A stretch of DNA of 5,794 bases from Acidimicrobiaceae bacterium (GTDB lineage Bacteria > Actinomycetota > Acidimicrobiia > Acidimicrobiales > Palsa-688), in the NCBI GenBank assembly GCA_003156795.1, contig PMHU01000223.1, positions 1 to 5,794 of the forward strand. The letters run 5' to 3'. A model generated the notes under the pieces. It was not told the DNA's origin. It saw only the letters and a list, made by a program, of their open reading frames with translations, and did no database searches. The position numbers were made by a program, and so were the translations under genes. Of the stretch, positions 1 to 4,896 are shown piece after piece. The number at the start of each line of letters is the position of its first letter. The stretch's first letter is position 1.

Positions 1-213
1 TACGAGACCCTGGTCGAGGCCGGGTACCAGCCCGAGAGCGCCTACTTCGAATGTCTGCACGAGCTCAAGCTCATCGTCGACCTCATGTACGAAGAGGGAA
101 TCACCGGCATGCGCTTCAGCGTTTCGGACACCGCCGAATACGGGGACCTGACCAGGGGACCGCGCATCATCACCGACCAGGTCAAGGCCGAGATGAAGAA
201 GGTCCTCACCGAG
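1..213 (+). other. ilvC: Ketol-acid reductoisomerase C-terminal segment, cut off before its natural end
   Basis: In the same frame as the PEPCK portion, bases 1-84 read YETLVEAGYQPESAYFEC then LHELKLIVDLM, followed by SVSDTAEYGDLTRGPRIITD (120-180). This is the knotted C-terminal domain of class I KARI, the NADPH- and Mg-dependent second step of valine/leucine/isoleucine synthesis. Visible functional residues are the second pair of metal-binding glutamates, four residues apart (codons at 49-51 and 61-63), and the substrate-contacting Ser of SDTAEYG (codon 124-126). KARI proteins normally continue about 45-50 residues past this point; here the sequence passes through AEMKKVLTE (187-213) into PEPCK, so the tail is missing. 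The exact breakpoint cannot be placed within the shared-looking stretch. The Rossmann domain would lie upstream of the window. Confidence 0.85.
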
Positions 214-1692
214 CACTTCCGCGGTTGCATGAAAGGCCGCACCATGTATGTGGTGCCCTTCTCCATGGGCCCGCTCGGATCCCCGATCGCCCACGTCGGA
301 GTCGAACTGACCGATTCGGCGTACGTGGCAGTGAGCATGCGGATCATGACCCGCATGGGCAAAGGCGCCCTCGAAGTGCTCGGAGATGACGGCGAGTTCG
401 TTCCTTGCGTCCACTCGGTCGGGGCGCCGCTGAAGCCGGGGGCGGCCGATGTGGCGTGGCCCTGCAACGCAGACAACAAGTACATCGTCCACTTCCCCGA
501 GACCCGCGAGATCTGGTCCTTCGGCTCCGGCTACGGGGGGAACGCGCTACTCGGTAAGAAGTGCTTCGCCTTGCGGATCGCCTCGGTCATGGCCAGGGAT
601 GAGGGATGGCTGGCCGAGCACATGCTCATCCTCAAGCTGACCTCGCCGGGCGGTGAGGTCCGCTACGTCACTGGGGCCTTCCCGTCAGCATGCGGCAAGA
701 CGAACCTGGCCATGCTGGTCCCGACCCTGCCGGGCTGGAAGGTCGAAACCGTCGGCGACGACATCTGCTGGATGAAGTTCGGGAGCGACGGACGGCTGTG
801 GGCCATCAACCCCGAGTACGGGTTTTTCGGCGTGGCCCCGGGCACCAACAACAAGACCAATCTCAACGCCATGCTGACCCTCTCTGGCAACTGCATTTTC
901 ACCAACACGGCCTTGACCGATGACGGCGACGTGTGGTGGGAAGGCATGACCGACGAGAAGCCCGACCACCTGACGGACTGGAAGGGCGAGTCGTGGACCC
1001 CCGAATCGGGCGCACCGGCTGCTCACCCCAACGCCCGGTTCACCGCCCCCGCGGCCCAGGACCCGGCCATAGCCCCAGAATGGGAGGACGGCGTCGGCGT
1101 GCCGATCTCGGCCATCCTGTTCGGCGGGCGCCGGTCCACCGTCGTGCCGCTGATTACAGAGGCCTTCGACTGGCAGCACGGCGTCTTCATGGGCTCGATC
1201 ATGGCGTCCGAGACCACCGCAGCCGCCGCCGGTGCCGTCGGAAAGCTCCGGCGCGACCCCTTCGCCATGCTGCCTTTCTGCGGCTACAACATGGCCGACT
1301 ACCTGGGCCACTGGCTGAAAGTGGGGCGTCAGGCCGACCCTGAGAAGCTGCCCCGGATCTTCTACGTCAACTGGTTCCGCAAGGACGACGAAGGCAACTT
1401 CCTCTGGCCCGGCTACGGCGAGAACAGCCGGGTCTTGGAGTGGGTCTTCGAGCGGTGCAACGGCGGTGGAGAGGCGGTGGAGACCCCCATCGGGGTCCTT
1501 CCGAGTCCGGGCGCCATCCCGGCGGAGGGCTTGGACGTGTCGGAGGGCGACATGGACGAGCTTCTTAGCGTCGACATCGAAGGGTGGCGGCAGGAACTGC
1601 CGTCCATCGAGGAGCACTTCAACGCGCTCGGCGAAAGGGTGCCGCCGGAGCTGCTCGACGAGTTGGCCGAGCTCGAGAAGCGGCTCGGCTAG
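1..1692 (+). CDS. pckG: In-frame chimera: C-terminal part of ketol-acid reductoisomerase joined to N-truncated GTP-dependent phosphoenolpyruvate carboxykinase
   Basis: The frame is open from base 1 to the TAG at 1690-1692 (563 codons visible; the start lies upstream of the window). Bases 1 to about 210 encode KARI sequence, described separately. From about base 214 the protein is GTP-type PEPCK, which converts oxaloacetate + GTP to PEP + GDP + CO2 in the cytosol (gluconeogenesis/anaplerosis). Numbering from the ATG at base 85, visible signatures are GCMKGRTMYVVPFSMGPLGS (47-66), SGYGGNALLGKKC (148-160, substrate and metal site), AEHM (177-180, metal-binding His179), the P-loop with the family's reactive Cys, FPSACGKTN (199-207), VGDDICWM (223-230, metal-binding Asp), FGGRR (346-350) and the guanine-pocket stretch NWFRKD to FLWPGYGENSR (429-449). 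The C-terminus appears complete. The family is about 600 residues long; roughly the first 125 are absent, including the N-terminal substrate-binding Arg (Arg87 in the rat enzyme). PEPCK identity is near certain; whether the fusion exists in the cell is doubtful. Confidence 0.9.
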   Translation, partial: YETLVEAGYQPESAYFECLHELKLIVDLMYEEGITGMRFSVSDTAEYGDLTRGPRIITDQVKAEMKKVLTEHFRGCMKGRTMYVVPFSMGPLGSPIAHVGVELTDSAYVAVSMRIMTRMGKGALEVLGDDGEFVPCVHSVGAPLKPGAADVAWPCNADNKYIVHFPETREIWSFGSGYGGNALLGKKCFALRIASVMARDEGWLAEHMLILKLTSPGGEVRYVTGAFPSACGKTNLAMLVPTLPGWKVETVGDDICWMKFGSDGRLWAINPEYGFFGVAPGTNNKTNLNAMLTLSGNCIFTNTALTDDGDVWWEGMTDEKPDHLTDWKGESWTPESGAPAAHPNARFTAPAAQDPAIAPEWEDGVGVPISAILFGGRRSTVVPLITEAFDWQHGVFMGSIMASETTAAAAGAVGKLRRDPFAMLPFCGYNMADYLGHWLKVGRQADPEKLPRIFYVNWFRKDDEGNFLWPGYGENSRVLEWVFERCNGGGEAVETPIGVLPSPGAIPAEGLDVSEGDMDELLSVDIEGWRQELPSIEEHFNALGERVPPELLDELAELEKRLG

Positions 1693-1729
1693 ATCACGCC
1701 TACCATCTCACGGCAATCGAACATCCCTC

Positions 1730-1748
1730 AGGGCTCGCCACGAGCCCT
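1730..1748 (+). terminator. Perfect 8-bp hairpin between pckG and the Lrp-type gene; candidate terminator or leader structure
   Basis: AGGGCTCG (1730-1737), loop CCA (1738-1740), CGAGCCCT (1741-1748): eight uninterrupted pairs, six of them G-C, with a 3-base loop. It lies 37 bases after the pckG stop and ends 4 bases before the Shine-Dalgarno of the next gene. There is no T-tract after it, so it is not a classical intrinsic terminator; tract-less hairpin terminators have been proposed in actinobacteria. It could equally limit read-through from pckG, protect a processed 5' end, or affect translation of the small gene. The stem is certain; the function is inferred. Confidence 0.45.
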
Positions 1749-1752
1749 CACC

Positions 1753-1761
1753 GGAGAGGAG
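1753..1761 (+). promoter_or_regulatory. Strong Shine-Dalgarno for the Lrp-type gene
   Basis: GGAGAGGAG lies 7 bases before the GTG at 1769. Three possible in-frame starts follow: TTG 1766 (4 bases away), GTG 1769 (7) and GTG 1775 (13). The spacing favours 1769. Confidence 0.65.
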
Positions 1762-1768
1762 CCAGTTG

Positions 1769-2008
1769 GTGCCCGTGAGCGCTTACGTACTGATCCAGAC
1801 CGAGGTGGGCAAGGCCGCCTATGTGGCGAGCCACGTGCGCGAAATCGCCGGCGTCATCGCGTCCGATGACGTCACCGGCCCTTACGACGTGATCGTGAGG
1901 GCCGAGGCCGGCTCCGTCGACGAGTTGGGACGGATGATCGTCAGCCGCCTGCAGATGATCGAAGGGATCACGCGGACCCTGACCTGCCCAGTAGTAAACC
2001 TGGAGTAG
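1769..2008 (+). CDS. Stand-alone Lrp/AsnC ligand-binding (RAM) domain protein
   Basis: A 79-residue protein starting at GTG 1769, chosen for its 7-base spacing from the Shine-Dalgarno; GTG 1775 would give the common beginning MSAYVLIQTE. The whole protein is one alpha/beta RAM (Lrp_AsnC ligand-binding) domain: SAYVLIQTEVGKAAYVA (4-20), IAGVIASDDVTGPYDVIV (27-44) and GITRTLTCPVVNLE (66-79). In this family the domain makes dimers and higher rings and binds an amino acid or other small effector at subunit interfaces. There is no helix-turn-helix, so it is not a DNA-binding regulator on its own; small RAM proteins of this type are common in actinobacteria and archaea, and may act as metabolite sensors or partners of full-length Lrp proteins. 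It follows pckG on the same strand after 76 bases, and its end faces the racemase end 12 bases away. Confidence 0.85.
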   Translation: MPVSAYVLIQTEVGKAAYVASHVREIAGVIASDDVTGPYDVIVRAEAGSVDELGRMIVSRLQMIEGITRTLTCPVVNLE

Positions 2009-2020
2009 CCCACCAGGCGC

Positions 2021-3175
2021 CTAGCGGACGGCCTCCGCCACGCGCAGCTCGGCGACCTCGTCGGCCGAGAAGCCCCAGTCGAGGAGGGCTTCGTCGGTGT
2101 GCTGGCCGGGGTGAGTCGGCGGTCCGCCTATTTCCGGTGACGTGCGGCTGAAGCGGGGCGCCGGCGCCGGGTGGACGATTCCCTCCACCTCGGTGAAAGT
2201 ACCCCGTAGCCGATTGTGCGGATGTTGCGGTGCTTCGGATGGCCCGAGGACGGGCGCGAAGCAAGCGTCGGTCCCTTCCAGGAGCTCGCACCACTCGTCG
2301 CGCGTCTTGGTCTTGACCAGATCGGCCATGCGCAGCTTCATGTCCGGCCACGTCGACTTGTCGTTCTGATCCGGGACCGGGCCCAAACCGTCGACGTCAT
2401 CCGCCAGACCCGTGATCCGCATCATTTCCTGGAAAAATTGCGGCTCTATCGACCCAAACGACACGTGGCCTCCGTCGGCTGTCTCGTAGACCTCGTAGAA
2501 CCAGGCGCCCGTGTCCAAAAGGTTGCTACCCCTGTCGCCCCACATGCCGGTCGTCCGGAACCCGTGGATCATGGCGGCCAGCAGGGCGGAGCCGTCGACC
2601 ATGGCCGCGTCGATCACCTGACCTCGGCCCGAATGGCTGGCCTCGAGGAGTCCGCAGACGACACCGTAGGCCAGCACCATCCCGCCTCCTCCGAAGTCGC
2701 CCACCAAGTTGAGCGGAGGTACCGGAGCTTCCCCGGCCCGGCCGATCATCGACAGAGTGCCGCTCAGGGCGATGTAGTTGATGTCGTGGCCTGCCGTCGA
2801 GGCGTAAGGCCCCTCCTGGCCCCATCCGGTCATGCGTCCGTAGATGAGCTTGGGGTTGCGGGTCAGGCAGTCATCGGGGCCGAGGCCGAGCCGCTCGGTC
2901 ACTCCGGGCCGGAATCCTTCGATCAGGGCATCCGCTCCTTCCACCAACCGTAGGACCGCTTCCCGGCCTTGCGGATGCTTGAGATCCACGCCAACCGAAC
3001 GGCGGCCGCGCCCCAGGATGTCCGCCAGCGGCGGGCGAGCACCCTCCCGAACAGACTGGGCTCGGTCGACCCGCAGGACTTCGGCGCCCATGTCTGACAG
3101 CATCATTCCGGCGAAGGGCCCGGGGCCGATGCCGGCCAGTTCGATGATCCTGTACCCCTCAAGCGGTCCGGCCAC
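2021..3175 (-). CDS. mcr: Alpha-methylacyl-CoA racemase (CaiB/BaiF CoA-transferase superfamily)
   Basis: The 384-residue protein interconverts (R)- and (S)-2-methylacyl-CoA by alpha-proton exchange, which lets methyl-branched fatty acids or sterol side chains enter beta-oxidation; it is cytosolic. It starts at GTG 3175, supported by GGAGG 9 bases upstream. The N-terminus MAGPLEGYRIIELAGIGPGP is typical, followed by GADALIEGFRPGVTERLGLG (80-99), TGWGQEGPYASTAGHDINYI (116-135), PPLNLVGDFGGGG (153-165), GQVIDAAMVDGS (185-196) and SIEPQF (242-247). The candidate catalytic residues His130, Asp160 and Glu244 match in context and spacing those described for Mycobacterium tuberculosis Mcr (His126/Asp156/Glu241); Asp131 follows the His as in that enzyme. 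Length is slightly above the usual 360. These residues favour a racemase over a formyl-CoA-transferase-type member, but the natural substrate is unknown. It lies 66 bases downstream of the metal-receptor gene on the same strand. Confidence 0.88.
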   Translation of the reverse strand: MAGPLEGYRIIELAGIGPGPFAGMMLSDMGAEVLRVDRAQSVREGARPPLADILGRGRRSVGVDLKHPQGREAVLRLVEGADALIEGFRPGVTERLGLGPDDCLTRNPKLIYGRMTGWGQEGPYASTAGHDINYIALSGTLSMIGRAGEAPVPPLNLVGDFGGGGMVLAYGVVCGLLEASHSGRGQVIDAAMVDGSALLAAMIHGFRTTGMWGDRGSNLLDTGAWFYEVYETADGGHVSFGSIEPQFFQEMMRITGLADDVDGLGPVPDQNDKSTWPDMKLRMADLVKTKTRDEWCELLEGTDACFAPVLGPSEAPQHPHNRLRGTFTEVEGIVHPAPAPRFSRTSPEIGGPPTHPGQHTDEALLDWGFSADEVAELRVAEAVR

Positions 3176-3184
3176 CCGGTCGCA

Positions 3185-3189
3185 CCTCC
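3185..3189 (-). promoter_or_regulatory. Shine-Dalgarno of the racemase gene
   Basis: The minus strand reads GGAGGTG, with GGAGG at 3189-3185, 9 bases before the GTG at 3175. It decides the start: the ATG at 3191-3189 is out of frame with the racemase. Confidence 0.7.
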
Positions 3190-3190
3190 A

Positions 3191-3230
3191 TGGTTATCGG
3201 CCCGGCCGTGCCAGCCCGGCTCTGGTTATC
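3191..3230. repeat. Nested direct repeats upstream of the racemase gene
   Basis: On the plus strand, TGGTTATC occurs at 3191-3198 and 3223-3230 and encloses GCCCGGC at 3200-3206 and 3214-3220. The order is A-B-B-A with all copies in the same direction. The block fills most of the 66-base gap between the metal-receptor stop and the racemase start, and its racemase-proximal copy adjoins the Shine-Dalgarno. A tandem operator is possible; chance is not excluded for such short units in GC-rich DNA. Confidence 0.4.
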
Positions 3231-3241
3231 ACTGTCGATGC

Positions 3242-4006
3242 TTACCGCGGCCCGAGCGTCGCCGCCAACCGCCGCAGCCGGACGAGCGCGGCCGGAGTGC
3301 GCGCTCCCCACCAGAAGAGGTCCTGGCCGTCGACGAATACGACGGGCGCCACTTTCTCCAGTTCGTCTCGGTGCCGCTCGGAGAACGGGTAGGGCTCGGA
3401 CGGAGCCAGGACGAAGTCGGGGGTGCACGCCGCCGCCTCCTCGATGGTGGTCGTCGGATAGGGGACGTCCGAGGTAGCGAGGACGTTTCGCAATCCCGAT
3501 TCGGCTAGGAGCGACGATCCATAGGTGTCTCCGCCGATGGACATCCACGGCCGGCGCCAGATCGGCACCCAGACCCGCGGCTCCGCCCAACCTCCTTCGC
3601 CGGTCGCGCCCGGCGACGTTGCGTCGTTCGGATAAGACACCGACCCGTCCGGGCGACCGTCAGCGGGGCCCGGGTCGGGGTGGCCCAGCACGTTCCAGAG
3701 TTGTCGCAGGGTGGATCCCACGTCTGCGAAGCAGCGAACCCGGGTGGCGTGGACCCGGACCCCCGCCTGCCGCAACGCCTCGGCGTCCTCGACCCGGTTC
3801 TCCTCCGCGTCCATCAAGACCAAATCTGGAGACATGGCGATGATGGCCGGGACGTCGGGAGTCTTCGTCCCCCCCACCGTCGGTAGGCCCGGGGCTGCGC
3901 AAAAGCGGGTGACGGCTGCCGGGCGGATGCCCCAAGACAAGAGCGTCTCGGTGATGGATGGCACCAGGCTGACCACCGCGGACGCTTCAGGGACCAAGCG
4001 GGTCAC
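3242..4006 (-). CDS. Helical backbone metal receptor / cobalamin-binding-protein-like (BtuF/FepB fold), no signal peptide
   Basis: A 254-residue protein related to the periplasmic binding proteins for vitamin B12 and iron-siderophores (COG0614 group). Lobe 1 shows VVSLVPSITETLLSWG (11-26), TRFCAAP (33-39), VGGTKTPDVPAIIAMSPDLV (44-63) and DAEENRVEDAEALRQAGVRV (66-85). Lobe 2 shows PRVWVPIWRRPWMSIGGDTY (143-162), PDFVLAPSEPYPF (196-208) and VDGQDLFWWG (225-234). The chosen start is GTG 4006, which overlaps the TGA of the upstream gene (GTGA, 4006-4003). The open frame continues upstream to 4558, but that part only shadows the PH-domain gene. Family members that serve ABC transporters carry a signal peptide or lipobox; none is present here, so a cytosolic or non-transport role is likely. 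No permease or ATPase gene is in view. The linker between lobes (about 104-140) is rich in Gly, Pro, Asp and Ser instead of forming the usual long helix. Ligand unknown. Confidence 0.82.
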   Translation of the reverse strand: MTRLVPEASAVVSLVPSITETLLSWGIRPAAVTRFCAAPGLPTVGGTKTPDVPAIIAMSPDLVLMDAEENRVEDAEALRQAGVRVHATRVRCFADVGSTLRQLWNVLGHPDPGPADGRPDGSVSYPNDATSPGATGEGGWAEPRVWVPIWRRPWMSIGGDTYGSSLLAESGLRNVLATSDVPYPTTTIEEAAACTPDFVLAPSEPYPFSERHRDELEKVAPVVFVDGQDLFWWGARTPAALVRLRRLAATLGPR

Positions 4007-4644
4007 AAGCGGTTCAACAGCTCGACCTTCTTTGCCTCGAACTCCTGGTCGGTGATCACGCCACGACGGCGCAACTGATCGAGATGGTCTATCTGGGACG
4101 GGATCGACGGTGCGCCGGCGGCCGCTCCGGGCCAGGTAGCCGGACCGCTGCGAAGGAGCTGCATCTGGGTGAAAATCACGTTGTGGATCCGCGCCGGGTT
4201 CGGAAGATCCGGGAACGATTCCTGGCTCTCGCGACCGGCGGACTCGATCACCACGTCTCCCGCCCCGATGATCCGGTCGAAAATGGTCTGCCGATAACCG
4301 ATGTCGGTCAGGGCGGACAACGGTATCTCCCGACCCCTTCTGGCCACGATGCCCCGCCGCTCGATGATCCGGCTGGTGGTGACGACCAGCCTGGTCGTCA
4401 CCCAACGTAGGTACCGGCTCACGAGCCACAACGCGGTCAGCCCCAAGGCGGCCAGCAGGAGCCAGGAGACCCAGCCGGGTGTCCCTTCGATTGCGCTGGC
4501 CACGGCTCCGACGATCACTATCACCAGGGCGGCGACCGGGGCCGACAAGTACCGCCAATGCGGCCGGACGTCCACAATCACGTCCTCACCGTCGTTGAGC
4601 AGCCGTCGGGCGTACCGCACGTACCCAAAGGTAACCGGATCCAC
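4003..4644 (-). CDS. Membrane-anchored bacterial PH-domain protein with C-terminal SHOCT motif
   Basis: A 213-residue protein of unknown function. A short cytoplasmic N-terminus ending in DVIVDVRPHWRYL (21-33) is followed by two hydrophobic segments (about 34-52 and 60-77). A bacterial PH-like domain (YdbS/DUF304 type) comes next, starting at YLRWVTTRLVVTTSRIIERR (78-97) and continuing through REIPLSALTDIGYRQTIFDR (105-124), GAGDVVIESAG (127-137) and FPDLPNPARIHNVIF (144-158). After a Pro/Ala linker the end is a SHOCT motif (184-212: LDQLRRRGVITDQEF, then a Lys-rich helix). SHOCT motifs are thought to mediate oligomerisation. The start is GTG 4644; an in-frame TGA lies two codons upstream, so the N-terminus cannot be longer, and no clear Shine-Dalgarno is seen. 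Its TGA overlaps the next gene's GTG, which suggests translational coupling. It is probably the first gene of the cluster. Confidence 0.83.
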   Translation of the reverse strand: MDPVTFGYVRYARRLLNDGEDVIVDVRPHWRYLSAPVAALVIVIVGAVASAIEGTPGWVSWLLLAALGLTALWLVSRYLRWVTTRLVVTTSRIIERRGIVARRGREIPLSALTDIGYRQTIFDRIIGAGDVVIESAGRESQESFPDLPNPARIHNVIFTQMQLLRSGPATWPGAAAGAPSIPSQIDHLDQLRRRGVITDQEFEAKKVELLNRL

Positions 4645-4735
4645 AGATCAGCGGCGGGCGGTCCAGGTGGGCCCGGGCCACGGCTCCGACGGCCCCTTGG
4701 AATATGCCGCCGCGCCGACCAGGCGACACAGATGC

Positions 4736-4764
4736 TTGACGAGCGGCTCGGATCGGGGCACACT
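4736..4764 (+). promoter_or_regulatory. Weak candidate plus-strand promoter
   Basis: TTGACG (4736-4741) is close to the primary sigma factor -35 consensus. With a 17-base spacer the -10 position (4759-4764) reads CACACT, which matches TAnnnT only at its second and last bases. If active, it would give the helicase a leader of about 125 bases. Confidence 0.25.
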
Positions 4765-4804
4765 CCTGGCATCGATAGGCACCCGGTTGCAGCGCCGGCC
4801 GGAT

Positions 4805-4859
4805 GATTCGGGGGGATCACCCACCAGGCGCGCAACCGGGTCCTCGATTCCAGGGGATC
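4805..4859 (+). repeat. Two copies of GATTC-NN-GGGGATC, 41 bases apart
   Basis: Copies lie at 4805-4818 (GATTC GG GGGGATC) and 4846-4859 (GATTC CA GGGGATC). The two blocks and the 2-base gap are conserved, and each copy is followed by a similar C/A-rich tail containing CCACCA or CACCA. The second copy ends 37 bases before the helicase start. It may be a tandem operator; no known binding motif was recognised. Confidence 0.4.
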
Positions 4860-4883
4860 CACCACACCGTCACACCCCCTCCG

Positions 4884-4889
4884 TATCGT
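4884..4889 (+). promoter_or_regulatory. Candidate -10 element placing transcription start at the helicase GTG
   Basis: TATCGT fits the actinobacterial -10 pattern TAnnnT and ends 7 bases before the GTG at 4897, the usual distance to a transcription start. Together with the missing Shine-Dalgarno, this suggests a leaderless mRNA. No TTGACA-like -35 is present at the matching distance. Confidence 0.35.
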
Positions 4890-4896
4890 CGCTTCG

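Larger units (their letters stand above)
4645..4896. promoter_or_regulatory. Divergent intergenic region between the PH/SHOCT gene and the helicase gene
   Basis: These 252 bases contain no supported gene on either strand. They should hold the promoter of the minus-strand cluster and that of the helicase. I see one plus-strand -35-like element, a repeated GATTC-NN-GGGGATC motif and a -10-like hexamer just before the helicase start, each listed separately. No convincing minus-strand promoter and no tRNA-like fold was found. Confidence 0.6.

Noticed and set aside
685..1617. Long minus-strand open frame (310 codons) opposite PEPCK
   Set aside because: It is a mirror of a GC-rich coding region; its product is Arg/Gly/Pro/His-rich with no recognisable domain, while the plus frame has every PEPCK motif.
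1999..2017. Possible bidirectional terminator between the convergent Lrp-type and racemase genes (CCTGG ... CCAGG)
   Set aside because: Only 5 base pairs with a 9-base loop and no T-tract; too weak to separate from chance in this composition.
2216..2953. Plus-strand open frame (245 codons) opposite the racemase
   Set aside because: Shadow of the racemase gene: low-complexity composition, no domain, no ribosome binding site.
3189..3191. Minus-strand ATG just before the racemase Shine-Dalgarno
   Set aside because: It is out of frame with the racemase by one base and leads into an unsupported reading frame.
4007..4558. Upstream extension of the metal-receptor frame on the minus strand
   Set aside because: It overlaps the PH/SHOCT gene in another frame, and the extra residues are Arg/Gly-rich and unlike the family. 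The GTG at 4006 is a natural coupled start.
4667..4682. GC palindrome GGCCCGGGCC with partial GTGG/CCAC flanks near the PH/SHOCT gene start
   Set aside because: Short all-G/C palindromes are expected by chance at this base composition; the flanks do not extend the pairing.
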